From Nilaparvata lugens (Eukaryota; Arthropoda; Insecta; Hemiptera; Delphacidae): DNA of 64,000 nt. The position numbers and the translations under genes were made by a program. Each line of letters begins with the position of its first letter. Position 1 is the first letter of the stretch. This document shows, piece after piece, positions 10,801 to 22,300 of this stretch. Where the stretch lies: contig NC_052506.1 in the NCBI RefSeq assembly GCF_014356525.2, positions 31,702,299 through 31,766,298 of the forward strand, read 5' to 3'. Under the pieces are notes generated by a model. That model did no database searches. It was not told the origin of the DNA and worked only from the letters and a program-made list of their open reading frames with translations.

Positions 10801-13800
10801 TTGTAAAGCTACAACAACCTCCCAATTTTGAACCACGAAGCATTTATAAATTATGATAATTACTTGATCTGAAGCTTTAGTTCCCTTACTCAACTTATGG
10901 TAGGAAAGCAAATTGTTCTGCATTGATTTTAGCTCTTTCTCCCTAATATTGATTTGTGCTTCTAACGAGATGCTAGTTCCTCTACAAAATCCTCTGGCTC
11001 TTTTTCAGATGCGTGCCACAACAAGGAATGTCCTTTTCTTCACATTGATCCGGAGAGCAAGATCAAAGATTGTCCTTGGTATGACCGAGGCTTCTGTAGA
11101 CATGGTCCGAATTGTCGGCATAGACACGTCAGACGAGTTCTTTGCATGAATTATCTAGCTGGGTTTTGTCCTGATGGTCCCGAATGTAAATTTGTACAGT
11201 AAGTATGCACTTACCATTTTCAAATCTTATCGCGGCTGAATTTCTGCATTTTTGCTTCTCTACCTAGTATTTTTTATACTTCGAGTATATTTGAATTTAT
11301 AAATATTTTTATTTGCAGAGCACAATGTTTCAACAACTTCAAATGCAATACATGATAAGATGTGTTTATTCTTATTTATCAATCCAAATGAATAATTCGT
11401 TAACTACTGAACGGGACAAATTACTAGTAAAAATAAATTTTATTATACTCAGGAACTAAATTCTACTGTACCTTATACTGGTGCTTAGAGCAGTTCATCC
11501 CAAGTACAACTTGATTCTTTATCTAATCAAGCTATTGACTTGGAATGGTCGCATTTATTATACTGTAATGCGTTTCAATTGCATTTCAAAGCTGTTAATG
11601 GCTTTAACACGAGATTTAATTCAACTGCTATTATTGAACATATGCTGCGAAAGTTTTACATCATTTCCTGAATCATTGTCTGATTATACAGTAGGCAGTA
11701 GTTCAGTAGTAAATGACAGTGAATAGTTAAGTCGCTGGAAGAAGTGAAACTCTTTCAAGGGTTTGACTTTTGCTAATAATGTGTACTCGTGTTGTTTTTA
11801 ATGACAACCCACAATATTTTGCAACATCAACCTTTGTGTCAAACATTAATATGAAGTACTAAAGGCTACTCAGTGTTAATAATATTTATACATTCTACTT
11901 TCTTTTGTTGAATATTGTAGCATTTTTCTTCTTTGACTGCTTCCCTGAGGTCTGGGGAAGTATACAGACTTCATGTCCGTAGACTTGGATAAATTCAAGT
12001 ACTATGGACTAGGATGGACTTTTGATAGAAGTTTTGTTCCCTGGCTTACATATTTTCTCCGTTATTGATTCGTGAATAAATCGTAAATTGAATCGAATAT
12101 AAAAATAACTATGAATACTAGCATGTATTCGATTATAATAAATAACTATGAATACTAACATGTATTCGATAATAAATAACTATGAATACTAACATCTATT
12201 CGATTATAAATCGTTAATAGAATTAATCTGGTATTAATTCGTAAATTTATGGCAATAAATTTTTGTTTCAATATGCACATTGAAATTTTTAGTACCTTAA
12301 ACTTTTTTATATTTTTTCAGTCCACGTTTTGAACTTCCTGCTACTGACGTAAACGCTAAAGATGGCAAAAAGGTTCTTCTAACTTGCCACTTCTGTGGTG
12401 AAACTGGTCATAAGGCTATGTATTGTCATAAAATGCCATTTGAAATGAGAGAAGCAGAAGCCAAATTGGTAACTATATAATTTATTAACATTCAACTTGA
12501 TGCAATATAATTTCACATTATCATGGAAATTGTCTTTGAAATTTTCAAAAAATAGAATTGTGTTATGATTTTTATTGTTTCAGAGACATTACATATTCAA
12601 TCTTATTATTCATTATGCTACCAGAGTGTGGCAGCACTGTTTAAAAAGTCAGCTGGGCAACGAGGAGTTTCTGTCTAGTTTTGTCTTGTTGAACGATTCA
12701 TACTCAACCAATAAAGATGCGTAGCCTACTTTTAAATTCATACTAGTTTTCATATTTATTTATTTCATTTCCTTGTAGGCTAAGTTATAACAAACTGGCC
12801 AATGAAGAATGGACTAAATGACTATAATGACTGGACCAAAACTCCTCGTTGCCCAGCTGACTTTTTAAACAGTGCTGCCACACTCTGGCAGCATAATGAA
12901 TAATATGATTGAATATGTAATGTCTCTGAAATAATGTAATGTCAAAAGTAGGTTACGCATCTTTATTGGTTGAGTATGAATTGTTCAACAAGACAAGACC
13001 AGAGAGAGGTAGCCTAATCGACGTGATTTTTCGGAACACACCTAAGTTTAAATAGTTGAATTTGTCAAAAATGGTCTAACGATTTGCGGTCAGGTTAGCT
13101 GAGACGTCTAAGGCGTTGGACCCTTCTGCCTGCTAGCGCTACCATGGCCCTGTTGCATGAACAATAATTACAAGCTAATATTTTTGTCATTTTCTATTTT
13201 AATAACCAGCTGACTACTAGTATAATTAGTTTGTATTTTTTCATGCAATAGGCCCCTGGTCGTAGGCCCGAATTCCACGGGTAGGGATGGACGTTTGATC
13301 ATATCATTACCCACGCACAAGAAAAAAGCTCATTTGGGCATCATCTAATGACTGAGCACGATTACAAATCAATATAATTAATATATTATAAATAACTATC
13401 GACCCCCTGGGTTGAAGAACTCGCTCATGAACTGTTGTATTGATCTCTTAAGTCCGCAACTTGTAATTATACACTAGCTGGCCCGGCGAACTTCGTACCG
13501 CCACAAAGTCAATGTATCTCATGTCACACTCGACTATATCTGGTGAAACATGAAATTTATCTGACAATCGTAATTCTCATTCACATCTCAATATGGACTT
13601 CCTATGTCCTTAGTCATGCAGCATTTATTATTCCGAAAACATATTCTTCTGAATCAATTAGTAGTAATATCTATGATTAAAGTGTTCAATTAAAAAAATA
13701 GATAGGTTAAATCAGTATTTCAAAGATGAATTTAATGCATTCATATTTGTTGCTTTGTCAATTAATGGTTCAGGAAATATGTGATATACGATGAATCACA

Positions 13801-16800
13801 CAGAAGTCCATATTTTTCCCATCTTCTATTTTAGGATGAATATCAACAGTTTAGCTAAGACGAATTTGAAAAAAAATTTAAATGATTGTGTCATTCTTCA
13901 GTAATTAATGATGCAATATGAACAATTCTCTCTCATGAGGTGAATAATTTTTCTCCAACATTTTCCAGTTTCTCAATGATAGGGGACTGATAATTTTATT
14001 TGTATAGGTCTTCTATGAGGAACCATTATCTACAGCTGGTACCAATCAAATACACTTCCATATTAAAACCAGTACACAATTTATCGACAGTACAGTTCAA
14101 TTAAAAATTATTATACTCAAAAACACATGATCCTCTAATCGATATAATTTAATATTATATTATAGTTGTCTATCTAGTAATTACTAAAAATCAATTAATT
14201 CTAAACACCGAAGACAGCATAATAATAAAATTATTCGAAACAAAGCAATGTCTTCAGAGCATGTAAGTCTTTAACCTGAGGCCGCACTGCTGGATGGTTA
14301 CACACAGAACAGTCATTTTGTTTTTAGTCGGGGCGTTTAGAATAAAATACATGGGCGGTTATGGAGCAGCACACACTCTTGTCTACTATCTACCGACGGC
14401 TGTTGGATGACGCAATGATTATAACAGCTGATTTTTATTTCTATGTGTGGCCAGCTTACAAATCTTTTCCCATAAGGATTACATGTAAACTTTGAAGGAC
14501 CGTAGGAAAGAGTCCTGAAGTCGGATTATAAATTTGATAGGCCATAAACCTGGTCCTGAACATAACGAACACAACTAAAAAAATTATCAAATTCGGTGCA
14601 CACATAAAAAAGTTATTGAACGTCAAAATTTGAGGCTCAATTTTGATTTATATAGAAGATAGTTGGTAAGTATTATTATGGAAACGGCTAAATATCTCTT
14701 TTACAAGTATAATATGACAATAATTACTGATCCTATTCCAATTAAAAAAAAAAAATTTCCGCCATCCTGGATCTGTCATATGGATCCAACTTCATTTTTT
14801 CAAATGGGAACGTGGTCATCTGATACATGATTTCGATACAGAATTTCTAAAGAAAATATTAATGGCGAAACCCGCACATCGATATCTACATTATTTAAAG
14901 ATACTAATAAATAGTACAAAAATGAAATAAATGAGTACCTACATTGGATAATCAATTGTCGTTGAACAATAATAGTATCGTTCTCTTCTACTCACAAATT
15001 TAGCACTTCGAAAAAAAAAATCAAATTTTTCAACGTCATAGCAACTGCTATCACATAGTAGTAACGGAAGCTAAAACCTATAAATTAAATATGTTGTTAG
15101 ATCTGTCAGTCTGTGTGATAACTCCCAAATAGCATCAGCTTTTTTAAATGAATGGGAAAACTACAGAGATAGCATGCAATTAATTCCAGCTGACTAAATG
15201 ATAAATCAAAACATTTGTTTCCTTTTGCACTCAAGAAGGAGTAAGTCAATTTTGTTGTCCAACGAACTTGAACTGTAAAAAGGTTCAAAGAATACGTGTT
15301 CAAAATTTGAAGCTGATTGATCAATTTTCTAAAGTTCTTGTAGAACATACAAACAGACGGACAACGACTTTAGACTTCAGTAAATCAAAAGTGAGAACTC
15401 GCTAACTCTCGTTCAATAAACTAATGAAAAACTTTCAACTACCATTAACAAAACTTAGTTTTTTAAATAATAATTTGTGTTACGTTTCTTGAATGATAAT
15501 TGTGTTTTACCAAACACGATTTCGAATTGATTAATTTACTCTGTGATTTTAGCAATTTATTGAAAATGAGTATTATTTTATTAGATCAATATTAATTGAC
15601 TTTGCTATGTATTATTGAAAGGTCTGCATACTGAACATAAAAAATATATATTGACAGCATACTGTACGAGATTGCTGGAATACTAATGAGCTCAATAGAT
15701 ACGGTAGTTACCATTAAATGTGCTCTAGGAACACATCAAGATGGTCGATGATGCGAAATCGCTGATCTGATAAATTAATGTTGTCTAGAATTTACAGGCC
15801 GGCAACTGTGATTCTTTCGCACTGAGTCACAGTCATCGTATTGTTAAAATATCATTCTACATCATTCTCTATATTGTTTAATAATTATTTGATTGTTCTA
15901 TATTAGATATTGGGTTGGCAGTTGGCAGTTGCTCGGGTTGCTTCTCTATTTAGTGATATTATTGGGGACAGTATTGATAATTTGAATGAAATTAAGCTGT
16001 ATTAAACCATTTTTCTCTAAAATTAAAAATAACCTTAACATTAATAATATTTCATTTAAATTAGTATTACTTATATATACTAAATTAGTAATATGATAAG
16101 TTATTTCCATAAGAAATCAGATTAGATTATACTGTAATTTCGTTGAATTATCTTACTTTGAAATTACCGTCAATCAGTGATTATTTATTTACTGTGTACG
16201 TTTCAATCCGTACACATTGTAATTTGGTAATATACGTCGTATGTTCTATGGCATCAAATGTATGAGAAATAATATTTATTGAAAATTAATTTCTTTGTGT
16301 TACTACTTTCACCATTTTTGTTGTGCTGCAAAACAGGCGGCCAAATCTCTTCCACCCACCGCTGGAGGAATGAACGGCATTGGAAGCTCCGGCTCACTCA
16401 ACACTACGTCTGCTGTTCCGGTGACTGGCCAGTCGGAAAATAAAGAAGACAATAAAATGTCCGATGACAGCAAAACTCAAACTACACCGCAGCCGCAACA
16501 AAATCCTGGCAAGCCGCCTTTGAAACCGCTCGAAGAAGTCACGTGTTTCAAGGTTAGTAGTTTAAAAATCAATTACTATTATTGTCTTCATGCTGATGAA
16601 CTACACCTTTATTTTGGATGACACAAATCATAAAATAATTACCCTTTTCATTAATAAACCAGTTTTATATTTTTATAAAAGGACTTTTAACAGAAAAAAT
16701 GTAAATACCATGACAATATAACATCTTTAAATTACAAAATGTTAGAAACCGCAAAAATTATTCAATCACAATATTCGATAAAATGAAAGATGAAAATTGA

Positions 16801-17731
16801 ATAAAGTTGTTATGTAGTTGGTTTTATCATTCAAATTTAATTTCAAATCGTCTAGCTATTGTGGTCGTTTTTGAGATGAAGCATTGTACGTTATGACAAA
16901 GTATTGATTGGTTGGCCGTCCTTGAGTATTAAAGCTGCGCGCAGACGTTGAGCGGTCAAGCTTTTCGAGTTCTGTGTTCTATGAAGATCCGTACACAGGT
17001 GGCGGTCAAATACAAGCATTCTATATTATTGAGACTCACGTTTTAAAGTCAGCAATTGAACAATATTGGATTGCTATCCAATCCTTGTCTTTCATTACAC
17101 AAAGCAGATAGCTCTATCCTTTTCCTTCGCACCGTTGTCAAATTGTTTGTAAGTAATTTACGTATAGAATAAAAAAAGGGAAAATTTACGTATACATGTA
17201 CTAATAATAAATAAAGTTTGTAAAATACATTCTACTACTTCCTTGATGTGCGCGATTTTTCGATCACTCTGTAGATTTCTAATAAAAACTGAATAATTAA
17301 TTATAACTGAGTTTTCCTCATCATAAAATTTAGAACTGAACTTAAAATTTCATTTTCACCTAGAATGAAAAAAAAATCATTCTCGTTCGGCTCGTTCCTA
17401 GTATGAGTTGAATGTGAAATTTATTTTTGAAAGTTTCAGAGTGGACAACACTAAGGGGTTGTATATAAACAAAACATAAAGAGGATACTAGTAATTTTCT
17501 GATAAGATCGATATGCTGGCAATGTTTACACAAATCATTCAACCGTTTTAATGTTGTTTTGTTTAGTGTGGTTACAAAGGGCACTACGCCAACAAATGTC
17601 CGAAGGGCCATCTTGCTTTCTTGGCACTGAGTAACGCTGGAGTGCATCCCAACCAGCAGCAGCAACAGCAGCATCAACAAGCAATACTCAACTTCCAGCA
17701 GCTCAATAATATCAACAATTTCAAAAGGTGA
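7769..17731 (+). CDS. Clp: CPSF30/CPSF4 (clipper) zinc-finger subunit, six exons
   Basis: Spliced gene for the 30-kDa subunit of the cleavage and polyadenylation specificity factor, which in other animals helps recognise the AAUAAA signal on nuclear pre-mRNA. Exons are 7769-7871, 9916-10119, 11009-11198, 12321-12468, 16337-16552 and 17567-17731. All introns are GT..AG and the phases agree, giving 341 residues. Five CCCH fingers are seen at residues 41-59, 68-86, 96-114, 124-142 and 148-166, followed by CCHC knuckles at 188-201 and 285-298. Two knuckles match my recollection of the insect form; the human protein has one. The linker between knuckles is Ser/Thr/Pro/Gln-rich and the C-terminus has a Gln/His tract. 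The start was chosen because it opens the conserved N-terminus MEFIVASVENIKFDIEVALE. A TCAGTT initiator-like site lies at 7746-7751. The gene converges on the hexosaminidase. Function is inferred from the family; identification is very secure. Confidence 0.96.
8624..9502. mobile_element. Shorter GGGCCCT-ended inverted-repeat element in CPSF4 intron 1
   Basis: Left end AAGGGCTCTACACACTTACG; right end, reversed, AAGGGCCCTAAACACTTACG. The left interior shares its order with 830-1130 and the right interior with 3330-3560 and 9300-9460. No transposase is seen. TAAGGAATTTCAC occurs both at 8568 and at 9500, just outside the right end. Confidence 0.65.
9916..10119 (+). CDS. Clp: CPSF4 exon 2 (CCCH fingers 1 and 2)
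   Basis: Begins after TTTCAG and ends at GTAAGT. It encodes CEFFPSGSCMKGTMCPLRH and CKHWLRGLCKKGDQCEFLH, both with C-X7/8-C-X5-C-X3-H spacing. Finger 2 is the one tied to AAUAAA recognition in the family. The exon also begins finger 3. Confidence 0.95.
10120..11008 (+). other. CPSF4 intron 2, no repeat recognised
   Basis: AT-rich intron with no coding or repeat signal that I could identify. Confidence 0.5.
11009..11198 (+). CDS. Clp: CPSF4 exon 3 (rest of finger 3, fingers 4 and 5)
   Basis: Begins after TTTTTCAG and ends at GTAAGT in phase 2. It completes CYFYSRFNACHNKECPFLH, then encodes CPWYDRGFCRHGPNCRHRH and finger 5. The last His of finger 5 is split across this junction and restored by exon 4, which supports both splice sites. 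Confidence 0.95.
12103..12208. repeat. Three short direct repeats in CPSF4 intron 3
   Basis: AACTATGAATACTARCATSTATTCGAT occurs three times in a row, units of about 35-40 bases. Confidence 0.8.
12321..12468 (+). CDS. Clp: CPSF4 exon 4 (first CCHC knuckle)
   Basis: Begins after ATTTTTTCAG with one base completing His166. It carries the knuckle CHFCGETGHKAMYC and ends in phase 0 at GTAACT after an acidic stretch ending EAEAKL. Confidence 0.93.
12578..13003. repeat. Two interleaved inverted-repeat pairs in CPSF4 intron 4
   Basis: Arm A (12580-12670, with CAGAGTGTGGCAGCACTG and GGGCAACGAGGAG) returns inverted at 12838-12931. The next segment B (12671-12735, with CTCAACCAATAAAGATGCG) returns inverted at 12943-13003. 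The order is A, B, A-inverted, B-inverted instead of a simple fold-back. Likely a rearranged pair of small transposons. Confidence 0.75.
13088..13300 (+). repeat. tRNA-Leu-like SINE head interrupted by a small inverted-repeat element
   Basis: GTCAGGTTAGCTGAGACGTC followed by TAAGGCGTTGGAC resembles the 5' half of tRNA-Leu with box A. GGCCCGAATTCCACGGG at about 13265 resembles the box B side. Between them, about 13146-13255 is a 110-base insert with ends GGCCCTGTTGCATGAA and TTCATGCAATAGGCCC. Not a functional tRNA. Confidence 0.5.
13472..15430. repeat. Decayed dispersed repeats in CPSF4 intron 4
   Basis: ACTAGCTGGCCCGGCGAACT at the start is a sequence I associate with short elements linked to RTE LINEs in insects. 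The stretch 15240-15430, with AGAACATACAAACAGACGGA and GTGAGAACTCGCTAACTCTC, returns in reverse orientation at about 53930-54120. No coding capacity remains, and the middle may hold more than one element. Confidence 0.45.
15431..16336 (+). other. Rest of CPSF4 intron 4
   Basis: AT-rich; nothing recognised. Confidence 0.4.
16337..16552 (+). CDS. Clp: CPSF4 exon 5 (linker and start of second knuckle)
   Basis: Begins after GCAAAACAG. It encodes a low-complexity Gly/Ser/Thr/Gln/Pro linker, then EEVTCFK, whose Cys is the first ligand of the second knuckle. The donor is GTTAGT. The 3.9-kb intron before it is full of repeats. Confidence 0.92.
17567..17731 (+). CDS. Clp: CPSF4 exon 6 (second knuckle and stop)
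   Basis: Begins after TTTTGTTTAG and completes the knuckle with CGYKGHYANKC, followed by KGHLAFLALSN, a Gln/His tract and a TGA at 17729. The sequence AAAAG|GTGATC just before the stop could also be a donor, so a longer isoform cannot be excluded. Possible AATAAA-type signals follow at about 17843 and 18445. Confidence 0.92.
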   Translation, partial: CGYKGHYANKCPKGHLAFLALSNAGVHPNQQQQQQHQQAILNFQQLNNINNFKR

Positions 17732-19002
17732 TCGTTTCCATGATGATGTTGTTTATCTGTGCTGCATTCAGAACTTATATGTGGATTTGATATTGATATT
17801 TATGTGTGTGTGTAATTCCAACTTTTTGGGAGCAATTGCAAGAATAAAACTGATGAATGGGATGTTTAAGAAGGTATTTACTTGTGCGCGTGATTTCTTA
17901 GTATTGTAAGACTTATCTGCAGTCTATAATCCAAGAATCGTGTCTATCTAGGGAGAGTCTGGATTGAGCTTGATACCTAGTTTTTCCGTTGGAAACTGTA
18001 AATATCTTCCAACTATGTTGTTTTAATTTTAGGAGTGAGCTTGATAACTTGAAACCACTCGTCCAAACGTGCGTTTGTCGGAAATTATTCAATATCTTCA
18101 AACGATGATGTTTCAATTTAAGAAGAATATTTCATTTGTATTTTATCACAATACTCTGTGACTGTGTTGACTTATAATTCCGAAAATTTAAATAAGATGA
18201 ACTAATTACACTCATTGATAGATGTGTAACTACTACCAATTACCCTCATAATATAGCGAATTGTGAAATTCACGAATCTGATCATTGAATTTGGCTACGA
18301 ATCTGATTTGAAGGTTACGTAGCCTGGTCGTTGATTAGAACTTGAGCCAAGTATTAGAGTATCACTGAGCTAACCGATTTATGTTTCAATGATTTACATT
18401 ATTTTAAAATGGTTCTAATGAGTCCGAAACATGTTTCGCATTAATAAAATATAAAAAGGGAACTGAATGATTTTTTATTTCATTTCAATAATTATTTTAG
18501 TAGCCCTACAACGATCCTTAATATCCCATGACATTTTTCTCGGTTGTTGGCCCCGGTTGTACATAAATGACAGTATATAATAAGCCTATATTAATTTAGG
18601 CTGTGGACATACAAGAAACGAACGATGACAGCAAAGCAAAGAGGAAATTGCATTTGACACTCCAAGCATAAGGTTCAGGATCTAATAAAAAATTCAGTAT
18701 TAAGAACAATTGGAATTTTATAATTTTTCAACATCCAAGTATACAATCTTATAAAGTAATTTGTAAAAAATGTCCGACGATATTACATTATCTTGTATAA
18801 AAAATGACAACTGTCTGACGATATTGCATGCCTTATTCTTAAAACGATAACATTGAATTAGGTGAAATAAAAGCGATATTGTCAGTTGCACATTACTGGA
18901 ACTAACAATATAGTTTTTATTTAACCTTACTATGTAGAAATTCCACATTATCTGTGTTCATTGGGTAAACTTAGAATTAAATTGGTGGTAAAGCGGTGGG
19001 AA
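17732..19002. other. Convergent 3' interval between CPSF4 and hexosaminidase
   Basis: Should hold both 3' UTRs. AATAAA-type hexamers occur on + near 17843 and 18445 and on - at 18921-18916. No coding signal. Confidence 0.4.
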
Positions 19003-19362
19003 TCATAGACAGAATCCAGGCCCATTGGGAGGCTGAGCAGGGATGCGGCGTCGCTTCATGCGACAGACGTGAGCGTCGAGACGACCCTCCACCTGATGGA
19101 TGTTGCGGAAGTCGTCTTGCGGCGACCACAGCTTCTCGGCGGCCGCAGAGGCGCGCGGGAATATGCGCTGCACCACGTTGGTCTCGTCGACCGACTCCCC
19201 CCACATGCACGCCTCGCCGCCAATCACCAGCGCCTTCTGCGCCGCACTTCCACCAAACGACAGCGGCTCGCACTTGTAGTACTTCTTCCAATCGCCTCCC
19301 GTGTCCAGGTAGTCCAGGTACCAGCAGCTGGACAGCAGCGCCTTGTGTCCAGCATTGGTGAT
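19003..19362 (-). CDS. Hexosaminidase exon 8 (C-terminus, GC-rich)
   Basis: Begins after CCCTTAG. It encodes [49 protein letters not shown] and a Cys-containing tail ending GPGFCL, all standard for the family. Unlike the other exons its third positions are mostly G or C, so several other frames are also open by chance. The minus-strand AATAAA at 18921-18916 could end the transcript. Confidence 0.93.
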   Translation of the reverse strand: MTNAGHKALLSSCWYLDYLDTGGDWKKYYKCEPLSFGGSAAQKALVIGGEACMWGESVDETNVVQRIFPRASAAAEKLWSPQDDFRNIHQVEGRLDAHVCRMKRRRIPAQPPNGPGFCL

Positions 19363-22300
19363 CTAAGGGCAATATCACATTTCACTATATTTTATCCAGT
19401 CAAGTGAAAGAGTTTTCAGCAGCAGGAGCCTAGTCCAGAAATAACAAGAAAACTTGGTCAAAAATGAACACCTAATTCAAATAAATATGAATAGTTCATT
19501 GCTCTTTGTTCATTATCTGATTCAGATTATTTACCTATATAATCATAAATCGTAGTATAGTAACTATAACTGTAATGATAACTGTTATCATTGAGAGAGA
19601 GCAACAGGCTTATCTCAAAACTACACTTCTCCGAAATTTTATAAATAGTAACATTTCCAAAAGAGGTTCTAGAATTAGAATAGAATTGAAAATTTTGATG
19701 GATGAGACACTTGATTGGAAATCAATATTAATAAATAAGTTGAAAGTTTCCCTCTGAAGGTACGTTTTTGTTTGTGCGTAAATTTTCGACGTCGACCGCG
19801 ACTGGGTCGGGCTCGATTTCAAGATGGCTGAAAATCCGTGGTCGATAGGGGATGAAGTGTTTTCCTTCGCATGACTCGGTCGCTATTTCAAACGCCACAC
19901 ATTCAGACCAAAATTAGGTTATCTGTCATTATATTGATTACATATTATTTCGATGATTGAATAAAAACGTACCACAAATGTATGAAAATCATATTATATC
20001 ATGATAATACTATGTAGTTAGGCTATTGATAATGGATATGGATTTTATCACAGCTCTTTCTAGTAAAAGAAAAAAAGAAGAGCATGATGCACTACAATAT
20101 TCCATTTTAAAGTTTGTCTAGGCTACACAAAAATCTCCAATTGTGTCTCATTTGAGAAAATAATTCATTTAAATACGATATAAAGTTCTTATTAGTTATA
20201 CTATTTTTCCATTATTTCAATTTTCTCAATACATTCCAATTATCTTTACAATTCTGATCGTATAACAATATATTATAACTTTGAACAATTCCAATTTGGT
20301 TTTCCCGGTCTTTGTTACTGTTGCCTGCTTGTTCGATATTTGAGGTTAGAATTCACTGCGGATGGGTAAGGGTACAACTAAACTGGAAGCGGAGCGGAGC
20401 GTGGCGTGGCGTCAAGGAGCGTCGTGAACAATATAATGTTAAGTAATGAGCTAAAACACACTGCAAGCGTCCACTCGCAGAGCGGAGCATGCTGTCGAAC
20501 TTTGGAAAAAGCTGGTTTGTTTTTTGGAGCGTCTACGAGCGGAGCTTCAAAGTGCGAGTGCCCTACTAATGTACATACTAGTGGTCCACTCTTGTACATT
20601 CATTCATTTACTGTACAAAATATTACAATCATTAATATAAATATCGGGGCACCGAGCTTCGCTCGTTATTTTTATTTATTGATAAACGGAACACAATTCT
20701 CTAAAATTATCGTGTTTATATTTCACAGCAGCTGGCTATACGTCATCTTATGAATTTCGGGGATGCGATTTTTCACATAGGTACTCAGTCGCTCACTCAC
20801 TTTTTTACTATCCACAGACGACGAAAGTCTCAGCTGTTTCAGCCAAGAATGAATTATCCTTTTAATGTCGTTCAGCGAGTTTTCCCAAGGATGAGACCTA
20901 GTGCAATTGAATTTTTTATATCATAAACCTACTATGTTCTAAATTTCGTGAAAATCGTTAGAGCCGTTTTCGAGATCCGTTGAACATACATAACCAGATA
21001 TATAAATACAGAAATTGCTCGCTTAATACAATAGGATTATGACATTGAAGGAAAAACTAGGCTGAGCCTGTAGGCAACTATTTCTCTCCAAAAATTTTGA
21101 TAAAAAGTTAATGTTGTCCAAAGTTTAAGGTTTTGATATCTCACACTGCTTCGTCAATAATTAAAATATAATCGAAGGTTGAAGTTGACATTCGCATGTA
21201 CTTGAAAAATCGGGACTCATGCTTTCTTAAAACATTAAACGATTAAACAGATGGTGATATTCACCAAATATTCTACGATTCAAGTTAACTTCATCAACCC
21301 ACAGTAATTGTTTTCACAATGTAATGTCCGTGCAAACTTGGACAACGCCATTTTATAGACGCTTGACACTCAGACGCTTCCAGTGTGTTTCATGAACCCT
21401 CTGACCACGCCACGCCACACCATTCCAATTCTAATGAGATACATTGAAGAGCAAGCTTGATCTAAGGATTGAATAATATAGGCCTACTGTGTAATAAAAG
21501 AGTAGAGCAAATCTTTTTCAAAATCTTCCCTTTATTTTCTATACTATAATAATTTACCAATTAAAAGATTCCGAGAACGAACCTAATAAAATAATCTCAT
21601 CAAAGAATGTCAATGAATTGCAAACTATGTGTGATGCTGTTCTGGCTAAAATTACAGCTAGGTGCTCAACAAAATAGGCTGCGAGTCAATGTAAGCAAAT
21701 CATCTTTCATTGAATTTTCAATTGATAGATTTGCCAATGCTGGGCTGCTGCAATTTCAAATTGAATGCTTTCTTATGGAATTCTGAATTCTGCTGTGGAA
21801 TGGCTTAGGGTACTCATTGGCTGTCTTTCGGCTCATGTTTGCTAAGCCAACCCGCTTCTCCTGTGGAACATTGTTCTTTCAACATGCAATATTAACTGTC
21901 CCTGGTCTGTATGTTTAACATTTGCCAGTCTTCGCCTACAAAATGAAAGATAGCTGGATGACTGTTGCTAACCTACATCAACTTGATACTTGTTGAAGAA
22001 ATTTAATTAAAATAGAACAGCACCCAACAAACTGCTATGAGATGAATCCAAACTACATTGGTGAGAATGTTCAATGCTCTGCCATTGAGTTTGAAAACAT
22101 CCCAGTCAATCCACAAACTCAAAGTACGATTTAAAAAATGGCTCATAGAAAAGTGCCTTTATGGTTACCAAAACGTCTTTGATTTTGAAGGATAAAAAAC
22201 TCTGTAATTAATTGTGTAAGTCTTGAATGTGTACACGAGTTTTGATGACAGTTCTTACAACTAGTGATTTCTGATTTAATTTTGAATATTTTAAAGTTTA

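Noticed and set aside
18977..19407. Overlapping open frames on both strands at 19.0-19.4 kb as extra genes
   Set aside because: They are other-frame shadows of the GC-rich last hexosaminidase exon.
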